This document shows positions 53,087 to 62,512 of a stretch of 64,000 nucleotides of DNA, in pieces (the first letter of the stretch is position 1; each line of letters opens with the position of its first letter). The notes beneath the pieces were generated by a model that had not been told where the DNA came from, did no database searches, and saw only the letters and a program-made list of their open reading frames with translations. The position numbers and the translations under genes were made by a program. This stretch comes from Tritonibacter mobilis (lineage in GTDB: Bacteria; Pseudomonadota; Alphaproteobacteria; Rhodobacterales; Rhodobacteraceae): the NCBI RefSeq assembly GCF_001681715.1, contig NZ_LNWY01000003.1, forward strand, positions 62,001 to 126,000. The letters are read 5' to 3'.

Positions 53087-53773
53087 TCATACCCCCACGT
53101 AACGCTCTGAAATCTCTGGGGTCAGGGCCGCCATGGTCCCACTCCAGACGGTCTTGCCTCGCTCCAGCACCACCGCACGATCACAGACCTGTTCCAGTTC
53201 CGCCAAAGTCTTGTCGATCACCAGGATCGCCATATCGGTGTCTGCTTTGAGCCGGTTGATCGCCGCCCAGATTTCCTGACGGATGATGGGCGCAAGCCCC
53301 TCTGTCGCCTCATCCAGAATGAGCAGGCGCGGGTTGGTCATCAGGGCACGGCCGATCGCCAGCATCTGCTGCTCACCGCCCGAAAGCGACGCTGAAAGCT
53401 GGCTCTGGCGTTCACCCAGACGCGGGAACAGCTGCGTGACGCGGCCCATGTCCCAGTCACCAAGGCGGCTGGTGGCAAGAAGGTTCTCCGCCACCGTAAG
53501 ATCGCGAAAACAGCGCCGCCCTTCTGGCACCAGACCAAGGCCCAGACGCGCGGCCTTATGACTTGGCAGCGCGTGCAGGTTCTGGCCCGCAAACTCCAGC
53601 GTGCCGCCCGCGGCGATCATGCGGCAGATCGCTTTGACGGTGGTGGATTTGCCCATGCCGTTGCGGCCCATAAGCGCCACCACCTCGCCCGGATTGATAT
53701 CGAGATCGACACCAAAGAGCGCCTGACTCACGCCGTAGGATGCCGTGAGGGATTTGACGGACAACAGGCTCAT
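53087..53773 (-). CDS. ABC transporter ATPase, LivF type
   Basis: 228 residues. Walker A GRNGMGKSTT, signature LSGGEQQMLAIGRAL, Walker B RLLILDEATEGLAP, and switch His replaced in the usual region by IDKT (MAILVIDKTLAEL), with Asp-Lys where LivF has EQN/EH-like residues. One of two ATPases of a branched-chain-amino-acid-type (HAAT) importer. It overlaps livG by four bases (ATGA). Confidence 0.92.
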   Translation of the reverse strand: MSLLSVKSLTASYGVSQALFGVDLDINPGEVVALMGRNGMGKSTTVKAICRMIAAGGTLEFAGQNLHALPSHKAARLGLGLVPEGRRCFRDLTVAENLLATSRLGDWDMGRVTQLFPRLGERQSQLSASLSGGEQQMLAIGRALMTNPRLLILDEATEGLAPIIRQEIWAAINRLKADTDMAILVIDKTLAELEQVCDRAVVLERGKTVWSGTMAALTPEISERYVGV

Positions 53774-54519
53774 GCGCTTTCTCCCAGATAGGCTTCGCGC
53801 ACGCGCGGATCGCTGCGGATCTGGTCGACGCTGCCGGTGGCGATGACCTCGCCGTAGACCAGCACGCTGATCCGGTCCGCGAGCGCAAAGACCGCGTCCA
53901 TGTCATGTTCCACCAAAAGGATCGGAGCCTCTTGGCGCAGACTATCAAGGAAACCGGTGAGGTTCTTGGACCCCTCTGCGCCAAGGCCCGCCATGGGTTC
54001 ATCCATCACAAAGGCCTTGGGCTCCAGCGTGAGGGCCACGGCAACCTCCAACTGGCGGCGTTGCCCATGGCTCAGGTCGGCGCAGCGCTTGGTCTTGTGG
54101 TCGGCAAGACCAACCCGTTCCAGCGCCGCTTCGGCACGGGCACGTAAAGACCTGTCACCAAGGGCCGCCGACCAGAACCGCCACGGCCTGCCGCTGGCGC
54201 CCATGGCGCCGAGGGTGGCGTTCTCCAGCACCGTGTCTTCCATCGCCAAAGCCGAGATCTGAAAGGTCCGCCCCAGACCGGCCCGCGCCCGCTGGTCGGT
54301 GCTGAGGGTGGTCACATCCTGACCCATCAGCTCTACGCGACCTGCATCCGGCGCAAGCGAGCCACAGATCTGGCCGATCAGCGTGGATTTACCCGCCCCA
54401 TTGGGGCCGATGATGGCGTGGATTTCGCCGGGGCGCAGATCAATCGAGATATCATTGCTGGCCTTCAGCGCGCCGAAGGATTTGGTGATGCCATATGTGG
54501 CGAGGATTGTCTCAGTCAT
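53770..54519 (-). CDS. ABC transporter ATPase, LivG type
   Basis: 249 residues. Walker A GPNGAGKSTLIG, signature LSHGQRRQLEVAVAL, Walker B KAFVMDEPMAGLG and the switch His in LLVEHDMDAVF. The start at 54519 is chosen because it gives the standard MTETILATYGITKSFG N-terminus and overlaps livM by eight bases. LivG-type subunit of the same importer. Confidence 0.93.
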   Translation of the reverse strand: MTETILATYGITKSFGALKASNDISIDLRPGEIHAIIGPNGAGKSTLIGQICGSLAPDAGRVELMGQDVTTLSTDQRARAGLGRTFQISALAMEDTVLENATLGAMGASGRPWRFWSAALGDRSLRARAEAALERVGLADHKTKRCADLSHGQRRQLEVAVALTLEPKAFVMDEPMAGLGAEGSKNLTGFLDSLRQEAPILLVEHDMDAVFALADRISVLVYGEVIATGSVDQIRSDPRVREAYLGESA

Positions 54520-55495
54520 GGGTCGCCTCCTTGCCGGCCACCAGACCGGTGATGCCACCGCGCGCAAAGAGCACGACCGCCAGAAGGATCAGCCCAAGGA
54601 AGATATGCCAGAACTCGGTGATGCCGCCGAGGAAATGTTCCAGCGCCACAAAGGTCACAGCCCCCGCAACAGGCCCAAACAATCGCCCCACCCCGCCGAG
54701 GATCACAAGGATCATGATCTCACCCGAGAACTGCCAGCTGAACATCGTCGGGCTGACAAAACGGTTGAGATCAGCAAAGAGCGCGCCAGCCAGACCGGTG
54801 ATGACACCGGAAATCACAAAGGCCACCAGTTTCAGGCGCATCGGGTCCATACCCACGGCCTCAACCCGCGCAGGCACCTGACGCGCCGCATTCAGCGCCA
54901 GACCAAAGGGCGAGCGACGCAGGCGGGCGGAAAAAACCAGCACCACCACAAGGATCGCAAGACACAGCCCGTAGAACTGGATCGGGGCCAATGTGTTGAG
55001 ACCCGGAAAATCGTTGCGGACATAGATCGACATGCCGTCTTCGCCGCCATAGGTGCTCCAGGAGATGGCGAAGTAGTAAAACATCTGACCAAAGGCGAGC
55101 GTGATCATGATGAAATAGGCCCCGGTGGTGCGCAGGCTCAGGATGCCGATGACCAATGCTACAAGGGCCGAGACGACAATGGCCAGAAGCCAGATCAACG
55201 GCATGAACTTGGTGCCCTCAATCAGGAAAGGCCATTCCATCAGCGGGGTGTAGCTTTGGGCGTGATGGGCAAGGATGCCCATGGCGTAGCCGCCAATCCC
55301 AAAAAACACCGCGTGGCCAAGGCTCACCAGACCGCCGATGCCCAGCGCGATGTTCAGGCCAGCTGCAGCAAGGGCAAGGATCACCGCACGGGTCGCCAGT
55401 GTGATCGTAAAGGGTTCATCCGTCATCACCGCCCATGCAGGCACGGCAATGAGACCCAGCAGCAGGGCTGCGTTAAAGAGTGTTTCTCGGCTCAT
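54512..55495 (-). CDS. ABC transporter permease, LivM type
   Basis: 327 residues, about eight to ten hydrophobic helices. The family region GVNSLRTTGAYFIMITLAFGQMFYYFAISW (ending FAISW) and the EAA-like cytoplasmic loop with RLRRSPFGLALNAARQVPARVEAVGMDPMRLKL are recognisable. It pairs with the LivH-type permease, overlapping it by four bases. It carries the solute delivered by the binding protein. Confidence 0.93.
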   Translation of the reverse strand: MSRETLFNAALLLGLIAVPAWAVMTDEPFTITLATRAVILALAAAGLNIALGIGGLVSLGHAVFFGIGGYAMGILAHHAQSYTPLMEWPFLIEGTKFMPLIWLLAIVVSALVALVIGILSLRTTGAYFIMITLAFGQMFYYFAISWSTYGGEDGMSIYVRNDFPGLNTLAPIQFYGLCLAILVVVLVFSARLRRSPFGLALNAARQVPARVEAVGMDPMRLKLVAFVISGVITGLAGALFADLNRFVSPTMFSWQFSGEIMILVILGGVGRLFGPVAGAVTFVALEHFLGGITEFWHIFLGLILLAVVLFARGGITGLVAGKEATHD

Positions 55496-56412
55496 GCGCG
55501 CGCTCCGAACAGGCCAGAGGGACGCCAGATCAGCACAAGGCTCATCAGGATGTAGATCGACATCGAGGCAATCGACGATCCGGCAGAGGTGGCGGGGGCC
55601 GCGTCCATAAAGAGTTTGAGCACTTCGGGCAGGAAGATCCCGACCAATGTGTCCGTAAGCCCCACCAGCAATGCGCCGATAAACGCGCCCTTGATGGACC
55701 CGATCCCACCGATGACGATCACCACAAAGGCAAGGATCAGCACCGGCTCACCCATGCCCACCTGCACCGACTGGATCGCGCCCACCAAGGCGCCTGCGAG
55801 ACCAGCCAAGGCCGCCCCCAGCGCAAAGACCAGCGTGTAGAGTTTTGAGATATCGACGCCCAGCGCCGCAATCATCTCGCGGTCGTTTTCGCCCGCGCGG
55901 ATCTGGATGCCGATACGGGTACGCTCAATCAAAAGCCACAGGCCAAACGCCACCAGCAATCCCACGCCAATCAGCGCCAAACGATACAAAGGATACTGGA
56001 TGCCGCCGGGCAAGGTCACCGGCCCCGACAAGGCATCGGGAATGTCCAGAAACAGCGGAAAAGAGCCAAAGACCCAGCGTGTGCCCTCAGAAAAGATCAA
56101 GATCAGTGCGAACGTCGCCAAGACCTGATCGAGATGGTCACTGTCATAAAGCCTGCGGATCACCGCGACCTCGATCACAGCCCCCGCAAGAGCTGCCGCC
56201 GCAAGGGCCGCGATCAGTGCCAGCACAAACGACCCGGTGACACCCGCCACAGCCGCCGCCGCAAAGGCCCCAACCATATAGAGCGAGCCATGGGCGAGGT
56301 TGATAAGCCCCATGACGCCAAAGATCAGCGTCAGCCCTGCCGCCATGAGAAAGAGCATGACGCCGGATTGCAGCCCGTTCAGCACCTGCTCGATGATAAG
56401 TATCGTGGACAT
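55492..56412 (-). CDS. ABC transporter permease, LivH type
   Basis: 306 residues, about eight hydrophobic helices. The start at 56412 gives MSTILIIEQVLNGLQSGVMLF, the typical LivH N-terminus; LTLIFGVMGLINLAHGSLYMVGAFAAAAV is the family signature. The cytoplasmic EAA-type loop reads RTRIGIQIRAGENDREMIAALGVD. It is separated from the binding-protein gene by 57 bases with a strong hairpin. Confidence 0.93.
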   Translation of the reverse strand: MSTILIIEQVLNGLQSGVMLFLMAAGLTLIFGVMGLINLAHGSLYMVGAFAAAAVAGVTGSFVLALIAALAAAALAGAVIEVAVIRRLYDSDHLDQVLATFALILIFSEGTRWVFGSFPLFLDIPDALSGPVTLPGGIQYPLYRLALIGVGLLVAFGLWLLIERTRIGIQIRAGENDREMIAALGVDISKLYTLVFALGAALAGLAGALVGAIQSVQVGMGEPVLILAFVVIVIGGIGSIKGAFIGALLVGLTDTLVGIFLPEVLKLFMDAAPATSAGSSIASMSIYILMSLVLIWRPSGLFGARA

Positions 56413-56432
56413 ATGTCTTCTTTCAGGTGTGT

Positions 56433-56459
56433 CCCGGCCCGCAGATTCTGCAGGCCGGG
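56433..56459 (-). other. Hairpin between the binding-protein and permease genes
   Basis: CCCGGCC/GGCCGGG with an inner GCAG/CTGC stem occupies the gap between the substrate-binding protein and the LivH-type gene. Such stems commonly protect the upstream mRNA so that more binding protein than permease is made. No T-tract is seen. Confidence 0.55.
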
Positions 56460-56469
56460 CGCGCCTCAC

Positions 56470-57600
56470 TTACATCTTGCACTCGTCCACATAGGCGTTT
56501 GCATGATCCTCAAGAGCGGTGCCGACGATCTTGTTGGTAAAGACGTCGCCTTCCTTGATGACCTCACGCACATAGACGTTCTGGATCGGGTGATTGTTGG
56601 CGGCAAAGGAGAACTCCCCCCGCACAGAGGCAAAATCCGCCTCCTTCAGGGCCGCAGCAAAGGCCGCGTCATCATTCACATCCGCCTTGTCGATGGCCGA
56701 CAACAGCAGGTTCGCAGTGTCATAGCCCTGCGCCGCGTAGATCGACGGCAGGCGGTCGTATTTCTGCTGGAAGGCCGCGACAAAGGCCGCGTTGGCCTCA
56801 TTGTCCAGATCCTTTGACCATGTGGAGGAGTTCTTGACCCCCACAGCCGCCTCGCCCACCGCTTGCAGGATCCCCTGATCAAAGCTGAAGGCCGGGCCAA
56901 CCACGGGCAGATCGACGCCGCTGTCGGCATATTGCTTCAGGAAGGAAATCCCCATGCCACCGGGCAGGAAGAAGAACACGCTGTCCGCACCAGACGCGCG
57001 GATCTGGGCGATTTCAGCCGCGTAATCTGTCTGCCCCAGCTTGGTGTAGACCTCACCCGCCAGATCGCCCTCGTAGAACCGTTTAAACCCGGTGAGGCTG
57101 TCGATACCTGCCGGATAATTCGGCGCGAGGATGAAGGTGTTCTTGAACCCGGCTTGGGTTGCATATGCACCCGCACCTTCATGGAGGTTATCGTTCTGAT
57201 ACGACACCGAGAAATAGTTAGGGTTGCAGCCCTTGCCCGCCAGTTGCGCAGGCGCGGCGTTGGTTGAGAGGTAAAACAACCCTTGCGCGGTGGTGGCAGG
57301 CACCACGGCCATGGCGAGGTTTGACCAGACGATCCCGGTCAGCACGTCGACTTTTTCTGATTGGATCATCTTATCCGCAAGCTGCACCGCGATATCGGGC
57401 TTGCGCTGATCGTCCTCGATGATCACCTTGACATCATTACGGTTGGCCTCTTCCATCGCCAGCATGAACCCGTCGCGCGTGTCGATACCGAGGCTCGCAC
57501 CGCCGCCCGAAAGCGTGGTGATCATCCCGACTTTGACATCCGCCATCGCTCCGCCCGCGGCCAGCGCCGCGGCCGCTGTGGCCAACATTAGCTTCTTCAT
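56470..57600 (-). CDS. ABC transporter substrate-binding protein (HAAT family)
   Basis: 376 residues. The periplasmic receptor of the importer. Signal peptide MKKLMLATAAAALAAGGAMA. The type I binding-protein fold shows DVKVGMITTLSGGGASLGIDTRDG and VDVLTGIVWSNLAMAVVPATT, then LYLSTNAAPAQLAG-like (FYLSTNAAPAQLAGK) and FSVSYQNDNLHEGAG. The start at 57600 is used because the leader upstream is not signal-like. Lying next to an aromatic-acid CoA ligase suggests an aromatic acid as ligand rather than an amino acid. Confidence 0.93.
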   Translation of the reverse strand: MKKLMLATAAAALAAGGAMADVKVGMITTLSGGGASLGIDTRDGFMLAMEEANRNDVKVIIEDDQRKPDIAVQLADKMIQSEKVDVLTGIVWSNLAMAVVPATTAQGLFYLSTNAAPAQLAGKGCNPNYFSVSYQNDNLHEGAGAYATQAGFKNTFILAPNYPAGIDSLTGFKRFYEGDLAGEVYTKLGQTDYAAEIAQIRASGADSVFFFLPGGMGISFLKQYADSGVDLPVVGPAFSFDQGILQAVGEAAVGVKNSSTWSKDLDNEANAAFVAAFQQKYDRLPSIYAAQGYDTANLLLSAIDKADVNDDAAFAAALKEADFASVRGEFSFAANNHPIQNVYVREVIKEGDVFTNKIVGTALEDHANAYVDECKM

Positions 57601-57638
57601 GATCAAACTCCCTGTTTGTGGTTGGTTTGTTTTATTAT

Positions 57639-59252
57639 TCAACGAAGCCGAAACCGCTGGATCTTGCCGGTCTGCGTCTTGGGCAAACTTTCGGCAAAGA
57701 TGATGCTGCGGGGATATTTGTAGGGGGCGATGGTCGCCTTCACATGGGTCTGCAAGACTTTGATGAGCGTGTCTGAGGGCACAAATTCTGCATTCAGCAC
57801 CACATGGGCCTGCACAATATGACCGCGCTCCTCATCGGGGGCACCGATCACTGCGCATTCAGAGACGGCCTCATGCGCCAGCAAAGCCGCCTCCACCTCG
57901 GGGCCTGCGATATTGTAGCCCGCCGAGACGATCATATCGTCGTTGCGGGCGGCAAAGTGGAAATAGCCACCCGCGTCGCGGATAAAACTGTCGCCGGTGA
58001 TGTTCCAGCCATCGGTAACATACCCGGCCTGACGGTCGTCGTTCAGATAGCGGCACCCGGTCGGCCCACGCACCGCAAGGCGGCCAACTTCGCCATCAGG
58101 CACAGTGTTGCCTTCGTCATCGACCACCTTGGCCTCATAGCCCCCCACGGGTTTGCCGGTACAGGCCGGGCGGTGGTCGTCAAAGCGGTTGGAGATAAAG
58201 ATATGCAACATCTCGGTTGCGCCGATCCCATCCAGCATCGGCTTACCGGTCTTGGCCATCCAATCGTCATAGACGGGTTTGGGCAGGGTCTCCCCGGCGG
58301 AGACGGCAGCACGCAGGCTGCTGAGATCCGCCCCCTCTTCCATTGCGGCAAGCATCACCCGATAGGCGGTCGGCGCGGTAAAGCACACGGTCGCGCGGTA
58401 TTTCTCGATGATCTCGATCATATTGGGCGGGGTGGCCTGTTCCAAAAGCGTCGCGGTTGCCCCGAACCGTAGCGGGAAAATCGCCAATCCGCCAAGCCCG
58501 AAGGTAAAGGCAAGTGGCGGAGAGCCAACAAAAATATCCTCAGGCACCACATTGAGCACATCGCGCGCATAGCCATCGGCAATGATCAATAGATCGCGGT
58601 GGAAATGCATGGTGGCCTTGGGCTCTCCGGTCGACCCGGAGGTGAACCCCAAAAGCGCCACATCATCGCGCCCGGTCGGCACCGCCTCAAAGCGCACCGG
58701 CTTTTCCAGCGCCAGCCTGTCGAGTTCGGCGTCGTGGTTGGAGGTCCCGTCAAAGCCGACGACGCGCTCAAGCACGTCACACTCTGCCGCGCAGGTCTCC
58801 ATCTCCTCCATGAGCCGGGTATCGCAGAGGGCAAATTGGATCTGTGCCTTGTCGACGTATTTCTTTAGCTCTGCGGCGCGCAACATCGGCATGGTGTTGA
58901 CCACAACCGCGCCCGCCTTGGTGGCGGCCAGCCAGCAGGCCACCATCGCCGGATTATTGGCGGACCGGATCAGGATGCGGTTGCCGGGTTTGACGCCCAG
59001 ATCCTCCACCAGCGCATGCGCCAGCCGGTTGGTCCAGTCGGCAAGCTCCTTATAGGTGCGCTGCCGCCCGTTGCCGATCAGGGCAGTACGGTCGCCAAAG
59101 CCCCGCTCCACCATGGCGTCTGTCAGCTCGACGCCCGCGTTCAGATGATCCGGGTAGTCAAACCCATCCATCAGGAAATTCGGCCATTGTTCCAGCGGCG
59201 GCAGCGCGTCGCGGGTGAATGTGTCGGTATGTGCGGTTGCGCCCAGTTTCAT
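57639..59252 (-). CDS. Benzoate/2-aminobenzoate-CoA ligase family protein
   Basis: 537 residues. ATP-dependent CoA ligase of the benzoate-CoA ligase family. The AMP-binding P-loop is [42 protein letters not shown] and [16 protein letters not shown] are the aromatic-acid subgroup signatures, and the C-terminal domain has [20 protein letters not shown] with the catalytic lysine in [14 protein letters not shown]. It overlaps the acyl-CoA dehydrogenase gene by four bases. The context of a 2-aminobenzoyl-CoA monooxygenase points to anthranilate, but benzoate or salicylate cannot be excluded. Confidence 0.9.
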   Translation of the reverse strand: MKLGATAHTDTFTRDALPPLEQWPNFLMDGFDYPDHLNAGVELTDAMVERGFGDRTALIGNGRQRTYKELADWTNRLAHALVEDLGVKPGNRILIRSANNPAMVACWLAATKAGAVVVNTMPMLRAAELKKYVDKAQIQFALCDTRLMEEMETCAAECDVLERVVGFDGTSNHDAELDRLALEKPVRFEAVPTGRDDVALLGFTSGSTGEPKATMHFHRDLLIIADGYARDVLNVVPEDIFVGSPPLAFTFGLGGLAIFPLRFGATATLLEQATPPNMIEIIEKYRATVCFTAPTAYRVMLAAMEEGADLSSLRAAVSAGETLPKPVYDDWMAKTGKPMLDGIGATEMLHIFISNRFDDHRPACTGKPVGGYEAKVVDDEGNTVPDGEVGRLAVRGPTGCRYLNDDRQAGYVTDGWNITGDSFIRDAGGYFHFAARNDDMIVSAGYNIAGPEVEAALLAHEAVSECAVIGAPDEERGHIVQAHVVLNAEFVPSDTLIKVLQTHVKATIAPYKYPRSIIFAESLPKTQTGKIQRFRLR

Positions 59253-60406
59253 GACTTGCCCTCCATCGCCATCATGGCTTGCCGCGCGATCACCACGCGC
59301 TGCACGTCACTGGCCCCTTCATAAATCCGCAAGGCTCTGATTTCGCGATAGAGTTTTTCGACCATCGCACCAGAGCGCACGCCCTCCCCGCCAAAGAGCT
59401 GCACCGCCTTGTCGATCACAACCTGCGCCGCTTCGGTCGAGAACAGCTTAGCCATCGCCGCCTCGCGCGTGACACGCGCAGCACCGCTATCCTTGGTCCA
59501 TGCGGCGCGGTAGACCAACAGGGCCGCCGCATCCACATCCAGCGCCATATCGGCGATATGCCCCTGCACCATCTGCAAATCAAAGAGCGGCGCACCCTGC
59601 ACGTGACGCTCTGTGACACGTTGCAAGGCCTCGTCCAATGCGCGGCGCGCAAAGCCCAGCGCCGCCGCCGCCACCGTGGAGCGGAACACATCCAGTACCG
59701 ACATGGCGATACGAAACCCCTGCCCCGGCGCGCCGATCATGGCGCTTGCGGGGACACGCACATCGGTGAAGCGCAAGGTTGCCAGCGGATGCGGCGCGAT
59801 GGTCTCCAGCCGCTCCACCACCTCAAATCCGTCCAGATCCGGCGTCACAATAAAGGCCGAGAGCCCCTTGGCGCCCGGTTCCTCTCCGGTGCGAGCAAAC
59901 AACGTGTAGACATCGGCGATCCCTCCGTTGGAGATCCAGGTCTTTTCACCATTCAGCACAAAGTCATCGCCATCGCGCACCGCCGTCATGGTAGAGTTCG
60001 CCACATCCGACCCCGATTGCGGCTCCGTCAGCGCAAAGGCGGCAATCGCCGCACCGCTGCGGGTTTTGGGCAGCCACGCCGCCTTCTGCGCATCGGTCCC
60101 AAACAGCGAAATCGCCCCGGTGCCAAGCCCCTGCATGGCAAAGGCAAAATCCGCCAGCCCATCGTGGCGGGCGAGGATCTCACGCGACAGACACAGCCTG
60201 CGCACATCAAGGCGCTCGCCGCCCTCTCCCTCGCCCGTGGGCCGCAAAACACCTGCCGCGCCAAGGTCGGCCACCAGCTTGCGACAGGCTGCATCGGTGT
60301 CGCTGTGATCAATCACCAACCCGGAGGTCACCGCCTCGACCTGCGCCGCCCAGTCGCGGTGCTCTTGGTCAAAAAAGGGCCAATTCAGAAAACTCTGGTC
60401 CGCCAC
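59249..60406 (-). CDS. Acyl-CoA dehydrogenase
   Basis: 385 residues, a standard FAD-dependent acyl-CoA dehydrogenase. Seen: [69 protein letters not shown] and a C-terminal half with [40 protein letters not shown]. The catalytic Glu of the common EGASDVQR motif is present in IYEGASD. In the operon it may oxidise the ring-derived CoA ester of the anthranilate route. Confidence 0.92.
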   Translation of the reverse strand: MADQSFLNWPFFDQEHRDWAAQVEAVTSGLVIDHSDTDAACRKLVADLGAAGVLRPTGEGEGGERLDVRRLCLSREILARHDGLADFAFAMQGLGTGAISLFGTDAQKAAWLPKTRSGAAIAAFALTEPQSGSDVANSTMTAVRDGDDFVLNGEKTWISNGGIADVYTLFARTGEEPGAKGLSAFIVTPDLDGFEVVERLETIAPHPLATLRFTDVRVPASAMIGAPGQGFRIAMSVLDVFRSTVAAAALGFARRALDEALQRVTERHVQGAPLFDLQMVQGHIADMALDVDAAALLVYRAAWTKDSGAARVTREAAMAKLFSTEAAQVVIDKAVQLFGGEGVRSGAMVEKLYREIRALRIYEGASDVQRVVIARQAMMAMEGKS

Positions 60407-60438
60407 GTTATCTTCCCCGTTGTTTTCATCTTCTTGTT

Positions 60439-60459
60439 AAATATCCTCGCCGAAGGCGA
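60439..60459 (+). repeat. AAATATCC element with short hairpin
   Basis: AAATATCC is followed by TCGCC-GAA-GGCGA, in the 65-base gap between the enoyl-CoA hydratase and acyl-CoA dehydrogenase genes. It resembles the elements at 1805 and 23600 but is read antisense to the local genes, so it may be a mobile-like or structural repeat rather than a terminator here. Confidence 0.45.
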
Positions 60460-60471
60460 AATCCGGCGCTC

Positions 60472-61275
60472 TCAGTCGCCTTCAAACACTGGCCGCTCTT
60501 TGGCGACAAAGGCCTCATAGGCACGGCGGAAATCATTGCCCTGCATGCAGATCGCCTGCGCCTGCGCCTCGGCCTCGATGGCCTGTTCAAGGCTCATGGA
60601 CCATTCCTGCGCCAGCATGGTCTTGGTCATGCCATTGGCAAACGTCGGCCCCTGCACGATGCGCTCCGCCATCTTCATGGCTTCCGCCTCCAGCGCGTCG
60701 CCCGCCACCACGCGGTTGAAAAACCCCCAGCGTTCGCCTTCCTCGGCGCCCAGCGATCGGCCCATATAGAGCAGCTCCGCCGCGCGGCCCTGACCGATGA
60801 TACGCGGCAGCATGGCGCAGGCCCCCATGTCGCAGCCCGCAAGGCCCACACGGTTGAACAGAAAGGCCACCTTGGCCTCAGGGGCGGCAATGCGCAGATC
60901 ACTCGCCATCGCCATGATCGCACCGGCCCCGGCGCAGATGCCATCCACCGCCGCAATCACCGGCTTGGTGCAATTGAGCATCGCCTTCACCAGATCCCCT
61001 GTCATGCGGGTAAAGGCCAAAAGCTCCTTCATGTTCATCTTTGTAAGCGGGCCGATGATGTCATGCACATCGCCGCCAGAGGAGAAATTGCCGCCATTGG
61101 GCACGATCACCACCGCATGCACCTCGTCCGAATAGGGCAGCGCCCGGAACCAGTCGCGCAACTCGGCGTAGCTGTCAAACGTCAGCGGGTTTTTACGCTC
61201 TGGCCGATTGAGCGAAATGCGGGCAATGCCGCCTTCGATGGTGCAATTGAAATGGGTTGTGTCGTGCAGGCTCAT
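60472..61275 (-). CDS. Enoyl-CoA hydratase/isomerase family protein
   Basis: 267 residues, crotonase fold. The oxyanion-hole blocks are [21 protein letters not shown] and [56 protein letters not shown] follows. The position after SGGDV lacks the canonical Glu pair of true hydratases in an obvious place, so a hydrolase or other crotonase reaction is possible. It overlaps the MarR gene by four bases. It probably acts on the ring-opening intermediate. Confidence 0.9.
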   Translation of the reverse strand: MSLHDTTHFNCTIEGGIARISLNRPERKNPLTFDSYAELRDWFRALPYSDEVHAVVIVPNGGNFSSGGDVHDIIGPLTKMNMKELLAFTRMTGDLVKAMLNCTKPVIAAVDGICAGAGAIMAMASDLRIAAPEAKVAFLFNRVGLAGCDMGACAMLPRIIGQGRAAELLYMGRSLGAEEGERWGFFNRVVAGDALEAEAMKMAERIVQGPTFANGMTKTMLAQEWSMSLEQAIEAEAQAQAICMQGNDFRRAYEAFVAKERPVFEGD

Positions 61276-61766
61276 GTGAGGTCGTCCTTAGAAGTCTGGT
61301 TTGCGCCTATGGGCTGGATCTGATCCAGAAGCGCGCTCATATCCGTGATGTCATCTGCGCCAAGGCCCGCCATCATCTCATCGATCCAGGCCTCATGCTC
61401 GGCGGCAAGGCGGGCGAACTCTGCCTCACCCGCAGGGGTCAGTCGCGCCACCTGCGCACGGCGATCCCCGGGCACCGCAACCCGCAGCGCGAGGCCATCG
61501 TCGGTCAGCCGATCCACGATGCCAGTCACGTTGCCGTTTGAGACCCGCAGAAACTGCGACAGCTGGCTCATCTTGAGGCCCTCGGGATTGCGCGACAGCG
61601 CCGACATCACATCAAAACGCGGCAGCGTGGTATTGTGGCGATCGCGCAAGCGGCGGCGCAGCTCGGCCTCGATACTGCCAGAGGTCTTCAAGAGTTTCAG
61701 CCACAGGCGCAGACGAGCCTTGGAGGCCGCATCGCGGACCTCTGCGCGCGGTTTGGCGCTGCTCAT
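61272..61766 (-). CDS. MarR-family transcriptional regulator
   Basis: 164 residues. Winged helix-turn-helix: [66 protein letters not shown]. MarR proteins near aromatic-acid CoA genes usually sense the aryl-CoA product and repress the operon. It lies inside the operon, overlapping both neighbours, so it is probably autoregulated. The operator should be upstream of the first gene, beyond the window. Confidence 0.92.
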   Translation of the reverse strand: MSSAKPRAEVRDAASKARLRLWLKLLKTSGSIEAELRRRLRDRHNTTLPRFDVMSALSRNPEGLKMSQLSQFLRVSNGNVTGIVDRLTDDGLALRVAVPGDRRAQVARLTPAGEAEFARLAAEHEAWIDEMMAGLGADDITDMSALLDQIQPIGANQTSKDDLT

Positions 61767-62512
61767 ATCTCACCCCCCGTCAGGGCCAAGGCATGGCCGT
61801 TGACCGAGGCCGCACCGCTCGATGCCAACCACAGCGCCGCATCCGCAACTTCCTCCGGCTGCACAAAACGCCCCTGCGGATTGTCCGCCTTGAGCGCGCC
61901 CGTAGCATCCTCGGCGCTCATGCCCGTCTTGGCGCGGATATTGTCGATACTGCGTTGAAGCATCGGCGTTTCCACAAACCCCGGACAGATTGCATTCACG
62001 GTAATGCCAGTACGGGCCAGTTCCTTGGCCAGACCGCGGGTCAGCCCCACCACCGCGTGTTTTGCCGCACAATAGGCACTGACATAAGGGTAGCCTTTGA
62101 GCCCGGCGGTCGAGGCCACGGCAATCATGCGCCCGTGTCCGGCTTCCTTCATGCCCGGCAGCACCGCCTGCCAGAGGTTCACCACGCCGTTGAGGTTCAC
62201 CGCCATCATGGCATTCAGCATCTCTGGCTGCATCTTGGCAAAAGGCACGCTTTCAGCGGCACCCGCATTGGCAAGCGCCACGCTCACCGGCCCGCGCGCA
62301 GCCGCCGCGCGCGCCACAGCGGATGTGACGCTCGCCGCGTCGGTCACATCGCAGACCTCATAAGGAAGCCCCTGCTCAACAAGGGTTTTCTCTGTGCGCC
62401 CCATCAGGGTGACCGTGGCCCCCGCAGCGGCAAAAGCCTGCGCGCAGGCCGCCCCCACCCCCGTGCCACCGCCGGTAATCAGGACGTGTTCTTGGCTCAG
62501 ATCTCTGCTCAT
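61763..62512 (-). CDS. Short-chain dehydrogenase/reductase (SDR)
   Basis: 249 residues. The cofactor site is [22 protein letters not shown]; the NAG motif is LANAG and the catalytic set is Ser in [11 protein letters not shown], Tyr-x3-Lys in [21 protein letters not shown]. An Arg-x-Glu-like TEKTL after strand 2 suggests NADP. It probably oxidises a hydroxyacyl-CoA in the 2-aminobenzoyl-CoA route. It overlaps the monooxygenase gene by four bases. Confidence 0.92.
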   Translation of the reverse strand: MSRDLSQEHVLITGGGTGVGAACAQAFAAAGATVTLMGRTEKTLVEQGLPYEVCDVTDAASVTSAVARAAAARGPVSVALANAGAAESVPFAKMQPEMLNAMMAVNLNGVVNLWQAVLPGMKEAGHGRMIAVASTAGLKGYPYVSAYCAAKHAVVGLTRGLAKELARTGITVNAICPGFVETPMLQRSIDNIRAKTGMSAEDATGALKADNPQGRFVQPEEVADAALWLASSGAASVNGHALALTGGEI

